From: an uncultured bacterium
Lineage (GTDB): Bacteria; Bacteroidota; Bacteroidia; Bacteroidales; Paludibacteraceae
NCBI GenBank assembly: GCA_947074225.1
Contig: CAMTOX010000012.1
Coordinates: 1 to 13,182 of the forward strand
Length of the DNA: 13,182 nucleotides
Direction of reading: 5' to 3'
The notes beneath the pieces are model-generated. The model was given only the letters and a program-made list of their open reading frames with translations. It had not been told where the DNA came from and did no database searches. Both the position numbers and the translations under genes were made by a program. Of this stretch, positions 7,142-13,182 are shown piece by piece (the first letter of the stretch is position 1; the number at the start of each line of letters is the position of its first letter).

Positions 7142-7219
7142 GAGCAAAGTCGTATCAAATTCGAACCCTTACAAACGACTTTGATTCGACTTTGATTCGA
7201 CTTTGATAGGACTTTGGTA
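7142..7219. repeat. Phased 11-bp repeat set: two inverted and four direct units
   Basis: Four direct units start at 7176, 7187, 7198 and 7209: CGACTTTGATT, CGACTTTGATT, CGACTTTGATA and GGACTTTGGTA. The core GACTTTG recurs exactly every 11 bases. To the left, two units lie on the opposite strand in the same phase: CGAATTTGATA (7163-7153) and CGACTTTGCTC (7152-7142). The left block 7145-7165 can pair with 7185-7205 at 19 of 21 positions. Unit spacing close to one helical turn suggests a row of protein sites on one face of DNA. The unit is far too short for a CRISPR. It may instead be a dispersed intergenic repeat family. Confidence 0.7.
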
Positions 7220-7377
7220 GGTAGAAATAGGTAATCAATATGGAGCATAAAGTAGATTTTCCTATATCATGAAATACTACAGATACGTTTAGCAATGAGC
7301 AAGAAAACATCCCATAGAGAGGTTGCGCACAAGATTTGCTGACTACAATATATTATGAAGAAACGTATTACAGAGCT

Positions 7378-7410
7378 ATACGCAATACCTTAATAGGTAA
7401 TATGGCGTAT
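7378..7410. terminator. Possible transcript-end hairpin after the lipoprotein gene
   Basis: The outer stem pairs ATACGC (7378-7383) with GCGTAT (7405-7410), and the inner stem pairs TACCT (7386-7390) with AGGTA (7395-7399) around TAAT, with an unequal internal bulge. It lies 38 bases past the minus-strand stop at 7448. There is no T-run on the minus strand, so a classical intrinsic terminator is doubtful. Confidence 0.3.
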
Positions 7411-7447
7411 TTATAAGTATCAAAAACAGAGTCTTAAGAGCCATATT

Positions 7448-8296
7448 CTATTCTATCAGTTCTAAAAAGTAAGCTGTTGGATTGGTATATTTCGCACAAC
7501 TATCTATAGCAGTGAGGTTAGAGGTTTCGAGTTCTAAGCTATAGAGTGTTGCATTGGCACAATTGACAAAATAGATTGTGGAACCATCCTCGCTAATTGC
7601 CAACGAAGCAAGTGTTCCAGGAGCATTGAGTATAAGTTCCGTTTGAGGCTCATCAAGCGGTGCTATGCGGCAAAGGTCGTAATAGAGAGAATCGGGGGCT
7701 GTGCCATGGGTAGCAGCAACATAAAGGGCTTCTTGATGGCAAAGCATTGCGCCAGCTCTTGGTACGTTATAATAGAGCAATGCACGACGACGTTCTAAAG
7801 GGAGTGTATCGGAGAGGTCGACAACATAGATGTTGCCCGTTTCCGGTGTGGTAGCTAGGAGCAATTCTCCAACTACACAAAGAGAATGTATGGTATTATT
7901 GCTATCGGGTAACGAGAATGATCCTAACAAAGAGTCGGGCATGGTGACATGATATGCTTTAATTTGAGAACCTACAGATATGTAAAGTATAGAGTCGGCC
8001 ACTGCCATAGCGGTAACATCGGTAAGCGAAGCATTATATAAATCTGTATTGGTTGCGTTCTTGTCATTCATAAAAGAAAATAGAGCAGGTACGCCATCTT
8101 CAATTGTCAGCTGTTCATCAAGCCATAATAAGGGTAGGAAATAACCATCGTTAAAAGGTACAACGGCGGGTGCTAAGGTTGGATGATTAAGCCATATCTG
8201 TTCTATGGCCGATGGTTTATGCTTTGAGCATGAGGTAATAAATAGTAAATAAACACAACAGCAACATAAAATGGTGCGATAAGAAAACGATTTCAT
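7448..8296 (-). CDS. Putative lipoprotein, possibly beta-propeller (function unknown)
   Basis: This 282-residue protein has a lipoprotein signal: hydrophobic segment 8-20 with a run of four cysteines (11-14), then the lipobox ITSC with C23 as the lipidation site. The mature part has recurring strand-turn patterns such as VTAMAVADSILYISVGSQIKAY, HSLCVVGELLLATTP, GNIYVVDLS, ALYVAATHG and SLAISEDGSTIYFVN. These resemble blades of a small beta-propeller of the SMP-30/NHL type, but no catalytic motif is recognised. It is probably exposed on an outer or inner membrane face. It is alone on the minus strand, divergent from tldD with about 123 bases between starts. The propeller assignment is inference from the strand pattern; the lipoprotein call is firmer. 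Confidence 0.85.
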   Translation of the reverse strand: MKSFSYRTILCCCCVYLLFITSCSKHKPSAIEQIWLNHPTLAPAVVPFNDGYFLPLLWLDEQLTIEDGVPALFSFMNDKNATNTDLYNASLTDVTAMAVADSILYISVGSQIKAYHVTMPDSLLGSFSLPDSNNTIHSLCVVGELLLATTPETGNIYVVDLSDTLPLERRRALLYYNVPRAGAMLCHQEALYVAATHGTAPDSLYYDLCRIAPLDEPQTELILNAPGTLASLAISEDGSTIYFVNCANATLYSLELETSNLTAIDSCAKYTNPTAYFLELIE

Positions 8297-8352
8297 AAAA
8301 CGACTATTAAATATAAAATGGAATAAGCATTGATAATCTTATTATTAGAGAA

Positions 8353-8383
8353 CAAACATAAGCTATTTTTTGTTACTTTGCAA
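8353..8383 (-). promoter_or_regulatory. Candidate promoter of the lipoprotein gene
   Basis: On the minus strand a -33 TTG (8383-8381) is followed, after 20 bases, by TATGTTTG (8360-8353), an exact TAnnTTTG. Spacing fits the Bacteroidota promoter pattern. The implied leader to the ATG at 8296 is about 50 bases. This promoter overlaps the tldD -7 box on the other strand. Confidence 0.6.
8373..8380 (+). promoter_or_regulatory. Candidate -7 box of tldD-tldE
   Basis: TTACTTTG matches TAnnTTTG at seven of eight positions and is followed by CA, about 40 bases before the tldD ATG. A purine-rich stretch just before the ATG (8401-8419) may help ribosome binding. The -33 side is poor. The same octamer is found upstream of sppA (13126-13133, minus). 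Confidence 0.45.
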
Positions 8384-8419
8384 CAGAAAATAAAATGATA
8401 AGAAAGAGAGATAAAAAAG

Positions 8420-9847
8420 ATGATATTAACTAGTTTAGAGTCTGCCATGCAGCACTTTGGCATTGAGCAGAAGCAAATACAAAGGATTTTAGAGGTCTGT
8501 TTAGAACAAGGAGGCAGCTATGCCGACCTCTTTTTTGAGCATACCATAAGCCATGGATTAACATTAATGGACAGCAGTGTGAACCGTGCCACCGGCAATA
8601 TAGACTTTGGTGTTGGGGTTCGTGTTGTGATTGGCGAGCAAACCGGTTACGCCTATTTAGAAGAGGTGAGCTATACGAAACTGCTTGAAGCAGCTCGTAC
8701 AGCAGCTTTCATAGCACAACAAAACCGTACACATCATGCCGTACCTCTGAGCGCTGTTCAGGGTTTAAAGAACTACTACCCTATTTTGAAATCGTGGGAA
8801 GAGATTTCGGTAACCGATAAGAAGCCATTTTTGGAGATGCTCAACCAGATGATTTTCGCTGCCGACAGCCGTGTTAAGAAGGTTTCAATAAACCATAGTG
8901 AGCAGAGTTCTCACATCTTGTTTGCCAATTCGTTGGGCGACCTCTATTACGACTATCGCCCACTCACTACACTAGGTGTCTCTTGTGTAATGGAGATGGA
9001 AGGACGACGCGAGAGCGCTTCAGCCTCAAAATCTTTTATGATGGGCTTTGAGTTCATGACTCAGGAGCTTATTGAAGAACTTACCAAAGAGGTGGTGGAA
9101 AACACCGCCATCCTCTTTGAAGCCACCCAACCTAAAGGGGGTGAGATGCCGGTGGTGATGGGTGCTGGAAGCTCCGGAATCTTATTACACGAGGCGATAG
9201 GACATGCCTTCGAGGCCGACTTTAACCGTAAGAAAACCTCTATATTCAGTGATAAGTTGGGCAAACAAATTTGTGCCAACGACATTACCATTGTGGACGA
9301 TGCTACACTACCTCATAATAGAGGTTCCCTGAATATTGACGATGAAGGCGTGAAGGGTGAGAAGACCGTATTGGTGAAGAATGGAGTATTGAACAGCTAT
9401 ATTCACGACCGCATAAGTGCTGCTCACTATGGCATTGCTCCAACGGGTAATGGACGTCGCGAGTCTTTTCGATACGCACCACTACCGCGCATGCGAGCTA
9501 CCTATATGGAGAGCGGAAGCCACGAAGCCAACGATTTAATTAGAGCAGTAAAACAGGGTGTATATGTAGATGTATTCTCCAACGGACAGGTACAAATTGG
9601 TGCCGGAGATTTTACCTTTTATGTGAAGTCGGGCTACTTAATAGAGAATGGACGTTTAACACAACCTATTAAAGATATAAATATTATAGGCAATGGTCCA
9701 CAAGCTTTGGCCGACATTACTATGGTGGCTAACAATGCAGTGGTAGACAATGGTGCTTGGACTTGCGGCAAAGGCGGTCAGTCGTGCGCCGTAACCTGCG
9801 GCATGCCTTCGGTATTGGTTTCAAAATTAACCGTAGGAGGTTATTAG
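8420..9847 (+). CDS. tldD: TldD, metalloprotease subunit of the TldD/TldE complex
   Basis: A 475-residue cytoplasmic zinc protease subunit. The metal site HEAIGH (257-262) lies in GSSGILLHEAIGHAFEADF, giving H257 and H262 as ligands and E258 as the catalytic acid/base. C460 in TCGMPSVLVSK is the probable third ligand, as in the known TldD family. Length is close to the usual ~480. TldD/TldE heterodimers cut unfolded peptides inside a chamber; known roles include microcin B17 maturation, CcdA antitoxin degradation and removal of leader peptides from RiPPs. The natural substrate in Bacteroidota is not established, and no peptide precursor is seen nearby. tldE follows after 21 bases, which supports an obligate pair. 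ATG at 8420 is preferred because it follows a purine-rich stretch; a second in-frame ATG is at codon 10. Confidence 0.96.
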   Translation: MILTSLESAMQHFGIEQKQIQRILEVCLEQGGSYADLFFEHTISHGLTLMDSSVNRATGNIDFGVGVRVVIGEQTGYAYLEEVSYTKLLEAARTAAFIAQQNRTHHAVPLSAVQGLKNYYPILKSWEEISVTDKKPFLEMLNQMIFAADSRVKKVSINHSEQSSHILFANSLGDLYYDYRPLTTLGVSCVMEMEGRRESASASKSFMMGFEFMTQELIEELTKEVVENTAILFEATQPKGGEMPVVMGAGSSGILLHEAIGHAFEADFNRKKTSIFSDKLGKQICANDITIVDDATLPHNRGSLNIDDEGVKGEKTVLVKNGVLNSYIHDRISAAHYGIAPTGNGRRESFRYAPLPRMRATYMESGSHEANDLIRAVKQGVYVDVFSNGQVQIGAGDFTFYVKSGYLIENGRLTQPIKDINIIGNGPQALADITMVANNAVVDNGAWTCGKGGQSCAVTCGMPSVLVSKLTVGGY

Positions 9848-9868
9848 ACGATAAAAAAGAGATACACT

Positions 9869-11182
9869 ATGATAACAGAAGAAGATAAAAACTTAGCACA
9901 ATGGGCCCTTCAAGAGGCTCGGCGTATGGGGTGTAGCGGATGCCGCATAAGCTTGTCGCAAGGTAAAGAGAGTAGCATTGAGTTGCGTAATGAGCAGATA
10001 GATAAATGGGTGGAGAGTAGTGAGCGACAAATGGTAATCACACTATTTACTGAAGATAGGTATGGCGCCATATCGACCAACCGTTTAGAGAAAGAGGAAC
10101 TTAAAGCATTTATTAAAGAGGGAATAGCCACCACACAACTGCTTGAGGTGGATGCCGACCGTAAGATGCCAGAACAATCGCTCTACTATAAAGGAGGAGG
10201 TGAAGATTTAAAACAGTATGATGAACATTTTGAGCAAATTACTATAGGCCAGAAGTTAGAGCGTGCTAAAGCAATCATTGCTGAGATGGCAGATAGTGAG
10301 TTGGATATTATCTCTACAGAGAGTAGCTACGGCGATTTAGAGGCCTATAACTACATTATAGACTCGCAAGGTTTTGAGGGCGAACAGAGAGGTACTAGTT
10401 TTGGCGTGTCGGCCATGGTATCTATTATGGATAGCGATGGTGCACGACCAGAAGGCTTTGGATACGATAGTGCACTGCGCTGGGATGCTCTGTCGAAGAG
10501 TGGCATTGGAGCAGAAGCCATAGCGAAGGCAAAGCAGAAATTGGGACAACGTAAAATTGATGCCGGTAATTACGATGCGGTAATAGACCGAGAGGTAATT
10601 TCTCAACTTGTGCGTCCACTAATTCGAGCCATGTATGGACAAGTATTGCACACCGGCAGCAGCTTCTTGTTGAATAAATTGGGAGAATCTGTTACCAATA
10701 GCAAGCTTACTTTAATAGATAACCCTCACCTTGCAGGGCATATCGGAGCGCGTTATTACAACAATGAAGGAATAGCAACAAAGCAACGCACTCTTATTAA
10801 AGAGGGAGTATTGCAGCATTACCTCATAGACCCCTATTATGGCCGTAAGCTACATATGGAACCAACCATAAACAATGTATCGTTAGTTCAGTGCGAATTG
10901 GGCAAGATGTGCTGTAAAGAGATGATAAACAGCATTGAGAAGGGAGTCTATATTACTGGTTTTAATGGCGGTAATTGCAATGGCACCACAGGCGATTTCT
11001 CTTACGGCATTGAGGGTTTAATGATAGAGAAAGGTGTATTAACACAACCTTTTTCGGAGATGATTATTACCGGTAATATGTTAAGTTTCTGGCAAACATT
11101 ACTGGAGCTGGGCAATGACCCACGCCTCTCTACCCCACTTCAAATTCCAAGTATGGTATTTGGCGATGTGAGTTTAAGTTGA
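9869..11182 (+). CDS. tldE: TldE (PmbA), non-catalytic partner subunit of the TldD/TldE protease
   Basis: A 437-residue homologue of TldD that lacks the HExxxH zinc motif, as expected for TldE/PmbA. At the aligned position it has GSSFLLNKLGE. The family C-terminus is clear: GFNGGNCNGTTGDFSYGIEG, then TGNMLSFWQTLLELGND, and the typical ending STPLQIPSMVFGDVSLS. TldE pairs with TldD to form the closed chamber in which the TldD zinc site works. Length agrees with the usual ~450. It starts 21 bases after the tldD stop, with AAAAAAGAGA before the ATG as a weak ribosome site. It is the last gene of the pair and is followed by a strong hairpin terminator at 11200-11249. Confidence 0.96.
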   Translation: MITEEDKNLAQWALQEARRMGCSGCRISLSQGKESSIELRNEQIDKWVESSERQMVITLFTEDRYGAISTNRLEKEELKAFIKEGIATTQLLEVDADRKMPEQSLYYKGGGEDLKQYDEHFEQITIGQKLERAKAIIAEMADSELDIISTESSYGDLEAYNYIIDSQGFEGEQRGTSFGVSAMVSIMDSDGARPEGFGYDSALRWDALSKSGIGAEAIAKAKQKLGQRKIDAGNYDAVIDREVISQLVRPLIRAMYGQVLHTGSSFLLNKLGESVTNSKLTLIDNPHLAGHIGARYYNNEGIATKQRTLIKEGVLQHYLIDPYYGRKLHMEPTINNVSLVQCELGKMCCKEMINSIEKGVYITGFNGGNCNGTTGDFSYGIEGLMIEKGVLTQPFSEMIITGNMLSFWQTLLELGNDPRLSTPLQIPSMVFGDVSLS

Positions 11183-11199
11183 TAGAAAGGCATATATAG

Positions 11200-11249
11200 A
11201 TGGAAAGGGCATTACAACATGTAGTTGTAATGCCCTTTCCATTTCATTT
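11200..11249 (+). terminator. Rho-independent terminator of tldD-tldE
   Basis: A perfect 19-bp stem runs from A11200 through C11218 and from G11224 through T11242 (left arm TGGAAAGGGCATTACAAC plus one outer A-T pair), with loop ATGTA. On the plus strand it is followed by TTCATTT. It starts 17 bases after the tldE stop. The tail is interrupted by C and A, but the stem is very stable. Confidence 0.85.
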
Positions 11250-11254
11250 GACTA

Positions 11255-11291
11255 TAAACGTTATTCCGATAAGGAATTGGAATAACGTTTA
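11255..11291 (-). terminator. Probable terminator hairpin of sppA
   Basis: TAAACGTTATTCC (11255-11267) pairs perfectly with GGAATAACGTTTA (11279-11291), 13 bp, around an 11-base loop. It lies 20 bases after the sppA stop on the minus strand. The T content after the stem is modest (GTTTATAG on the minus strand), so termination efficiency is uncertain. Together with the stem at 11200-11242 it insulates the convergent tldE and sppA genes. Confidence 0.6.
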
Positions 11292-11311
11292 AAGAAAAAC
11301 TGTGTCAATGC

Positions 11312-13054
11312 TTATTCAAAAATTATTTCGTAAGGAATGCGAGCTTGAATTCCCATAGCCGCATTAGCCTTTTGGAAAGCCTCATAATAAGCAGCATATT
11401 CTCCCAACTGTTTTGCCATAACACGTGCAGAAGCATTCATTTGGAAATCTTCCATTATTTTGGTAAAAAGATCTTTCTTAGCAGGATACTCTTTTACTGC
11501 ATATTTATCTACCTCTGCCAGTTCTGCTGCTATAGCCACGGCTTTATCTAAGCCACCCAATTCGTCTACCAATCCGAGTTTTAGAGCTTGTTCTCCTAAC
11601 CATACACGTCCTTCGGCTACCTTTTTAATTTCGTCGATAGTCATATCACGTCCTTGAGCACAACGTTTCACAAATAATTCATATCCGCGGTTTACGGTGT
11701 TTTGGAATAGTATCTTCTCGTCGGTAGTCATAGGTTTAGAAATATCTCCCATAGCAGCATACTTAGCCGTACTTACTCCATCAATGGCCAATCCAACTTT
11801 ATCAAATAGTCCTTGAGCATCTGGTATGATGCTAAAAATACCAATAGAACCTGTTAATGTAGTAGGTTCAGCCACAATTTTATTGGCATTACATGCCATA
11901 TAATAACCTCCAGATGCTGCATAGTCTCCCATTGATACTACTAAAGGTTTTTTCTCTTTAAGCATTTGTGCTGCATGCCACATCTGTTCAGAACCAAAAG
12001 CACTACCACCTGGAGAGTTAATGCGTAACACAACAGCCTTAACGCTACTATCTTTAGCTAGTTTCTGTAATTCTTGGCAAATATCTTCCGAATCTATACC
12101 TTCTTTGCTTCCTCCATCAATAGCTCCAGAAGCATAGAGAACTGCAATTTTGTTTTGCTTATATTTTTCGGGAGTGATTGTGCTTTTAATTTTGCTTAAA
12201 GAGTATTTGTTAGGTTTATTTCCAACAAGATTTTCCAACACATCGTTCATTGCCGACTCATAGCATAATGAGTCTACCAAGCCCTTTTGAAGTGCTATTT
12301 CTGTTTCTGCCATGAAATCTCCATTGTCGGCAAATGCTTGAAGTTGCTCTACTGTTAATTTTCTTGATTCAGCAATATCGGTAAGCATAGCACTCCAAAT
12401 ACCATTGGCAAGGGACGACATTTGTAGTTTATTAGCCTCACTCATATGGTCGCTAACATATGGTTCCACAGCCGATTTAAATGTACCAACACGGAACACC
12501 TGCATCTTCACACCTATTTTCTTTAATGTTTCTCCAAAATAGAAACCACTCATATTAACACCATAGAGCATTACATTTCCCATAGGGTTTAAATAAACCT
12601 TATCGGCAATAGAAGAGATCCAATATGTATTCTGACTATAGTTGTCGGCATAAGCAACGATAAATTTGCCCGACTCTTTAAAGTCCTGAAGTGCTGAGCG
12701 CATAGCTTGAATAGAAGCCGGTGCTGCACTTAATGACCCTACCTCTAAATAGACCCCATGAATATTATCATTATTGGCAGCCTCAATAAGCGTAGCCTTA
12801 AAATCGTCTAAAGCTATGGGTTTATCGGTTTTAGAGAATACCGACATAAATTCTGCATACTCGTCAGAATCTACACGGTCGACTACAGAACCCTTCAACT
12901 TGAGGTGATATACTGCAGCTTGCTTAATAACAGTTGTTTGACTTGTTGAAGCAGCAATTGCTACAAAAAAGAAAATTGAGATGCCTGTGCATACAATAGA
13001 AAAGAGTAGTAATCCAACTACTGTTGCTAGCGTCATTTTCCAGAAGTTCTTCAT
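11312..13054 (-). CDS. sppA: SppA, signal peptide peptidase, long 67K type (peptidase family S49)
   Basis: A 580-residue inner-membrane serine protease that degrades cleaved signal peptides, with its active site on the periplasmic side. An N-terminal membrane anchor covers about 8-35. Two tandem S49-like halves follow, as in the long form. The Ser/Lys dyad is split between them: K193 in VGTFKSAVEPYV (189-200) and S351 in INSPGGSAFGSE (345-356). The conserved GRVWLGEQALKLGLVDELGG (482-501) closes the catalytic fold. Length is near the ~600 of Escherichia coli SppA. It is convergent with tldE. ATG at 13054 is chosen because the membrane anchor begins directly after it. The upstream region is cut by adapter sequence at 13136, so any operon partner is unknown. 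Confidence 0.96.
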   Translation of the reverse strand: MKNFWKMTLATVVGLLLFSIVCTGISIFFFVAIAASTSQTTVIKQAAVYHLKLKGSVVDRVDSDEYAEFMSVFSKTDKPIALDDFKATLIEAANNDNIHGVYLEVGSLSAAPASIQAMRSALQDFKESGKFIVAYADNYSQNTYWISSIADKVYLNPMGNVMLYGVNMSGFYFGETLKKIGVKMQVFRVGTFKSAVEPYVSDHMSEANKLQMSSLANGIWSAMLTDIAESRKLTVEQLQAFADNGDFMAETEIALQKGLVDSLCYESAMNDVLENLVGNKPNKYSLSKIKSTITPEKYKQNKIAVLYASGAIDGGSKEGIDSEDICQELQKLAKDSSVKAVVLRINSPGGSAFGSEQMWHAAQMLKEKKPLVVSMGDYAASGGYYMACNANKIVAEPTTLTGSIGIFSIIPDAQGLFDKVGLAIDGVSTAKYAAMGDISKPMTTDEKILFQNTVNRGYELFVKRCAQGRDMTIDEIKKVAEGRVWLGEQALKLGLVDELGGLDKAVAIAAELAEVDKYAVKEYPAKKDLFTKIMEDFQMNASARVMAKQLGEYAAYYEAFQKANAAMGIQARIPYEIIFE

Positions 13055-13125
13055 AATAGTATGTTTTAATAAATTTGATGATGAAAAGATAAATTGTAAG
13101 AAATACCCTTTCTTATATTTCGCTA

Positions 13126-13133
13126 CAAAGTAA
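13126..13133 (-). promoter_or_regulatory. Candidate -7 box of sppA
   Basis: On the minus strand TTACTTTG, seven of eight matches to TAnnTTTG, lies about 72 bases before the ATG at 13054. It is identical to the octamer upstream of tldD. The matching -33 region would fall beyond 13150, where the sequence is adapter and not genome, so the promoter cannot be completed. Confidence 0.4.
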
Positions 13134-13135
13134 AT

Positions 13136-13182
13136 AGATCGGAAGAGCGTCGTGTAGGGAAAGAGTGTAGGCTATAGTGTAG
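13136..13182. other. Illumina TruSeq adapter read-through (not genomic)
   Basis: From 13136 the sequence reads AGATCGGAAGAGC and continues along the 33-base reverse complement of the Illumina P5-side read primer to 13168. The next eight bases, AGGCTATA (13169-13176), sit where the i5 index belongs; their reverse complement TATAGCCT is, from memory, index D501 of the TruSeq HT set. GTGTAG (13177-13182) then matches the next adapter segment. The genomic contig therefore ends at about 13135, and nothing biological should be read from these 47 bases. Confidence 0.98.

Larger units (their letters stand above)
6752..7447. other. Long AT-rich intergenic region between the GH81 gene and the lipoprotein gene
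   Basis: These 696 bases contain no credible gene. The longest starts give peptides of only about 12-15 codons, for example at 7355-7393. The region should hold the glucanase promoter at its left end and the 3' end of the lipoprotein transcript at its right end. It is unusually rich in symmetrical elements, listed separately: a 13-bp AT-only inverted repeat, a TAGTAG cluster, small hairpins at 7102-7130, a phased 11-bp repeat set, and a hairpin at 7378-7410. A small RNA cannot be excluded by eye. Confidence 0.6.

Noticed and set aside
7142..7219. CRISPR array
   Set aside because: The repeat unit is only 11 bp, contiguous without spacers, and no cas gene is present.
7355..7393. Twelve-codon peptide MKKRITELYAIP
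   Set aside because: Too short, no ribosome site, and it overlaps a hairpin; it could be a leftover of a decayed gene but nothing supports this.
9869..11182. TldE as a broken TldD paralogue, because the HExxxH motif is missing
   Set aside because: Absence of the metal site is normal for TldE/PmbA; the frame is intact and family C-terminal motifs are present.
13136..13182. Attachment site or repeat at the contig end
   Set aside because: The sequence matches Illumina adapter structure including the index position.

Overview
The window looks like a chromosomal contig from a member of the Bacteroidota, most likely order Bacteroidales. Four things suggest this: an Rnf cluster led by an RseC-type gene, a secreted glucanase ending in a type IX secretion (T9SS) sorting domain, Bacteroidota-style -7 promoter boxes (TAnnTTTG or close variants), and weak Shine-Dalgarno sequences. 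No rRNA, tRNA, CRISPR array, insertion sequence or phage gene is visible. Family and genus cannot be fixed from the sequence.

Layout. Positions 1-3262 (minus strand) hold the start of an electron-transfer operon, rseC-rnfB-rnfC-rnfD, with gaps of 41-44 bases; rnfD runs off the left edge. RnfB collects electrons from reduced ferredoxin, RnfC passes them to NAD+, and RnfD is part of the membrane ion pump. RnfB carries an unusual C-terminal tail of about 125 residues rich in Glu, Val, Thr and Lys. Positions 3263-3655 are non-coding, with a -7 box pair, a palindrome and a good terminator for the next gene. Positions 3656-6751 (minus) encode a 1031-residue GH81 endo-beta-1,3-glucanase with an Ig-like domain, a probable carbohydrate-binding module and a T9SS signal, so it should be exported or surface-attached and attack laminarin, callose or fungal-wall glucan.

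Positions 6752-7447 are a 696-base AT-rich intergenic region with several inverted repeats and a set of 11-bp repeats, four direct and two inverted. Positions 7448-8296 (minus) encode a lipoprotein that may be a beta-propeller. It is divergent from tldD-tldE (8420-11182, plus), the two subunits of the TldD/TldE metalloprotease. Two hairpins separate tldE from the convergent sppA (11312-13054, minus), a long-form S49 signal peptide peptidase.

The last 47 bases (13136-13182) are not genomic. They match Illumina TruSeq adapter sequence, including an 8-base index, so the contig truly ends at about 13135. I found no convincing new multi-gene system. The most interesting leads are the helically phased 11-bp repeats, the RnfB tail, the T9SS-exported GH81 with its cysteine-bracketed module, and the orphan lipoprotein next to tldDE.
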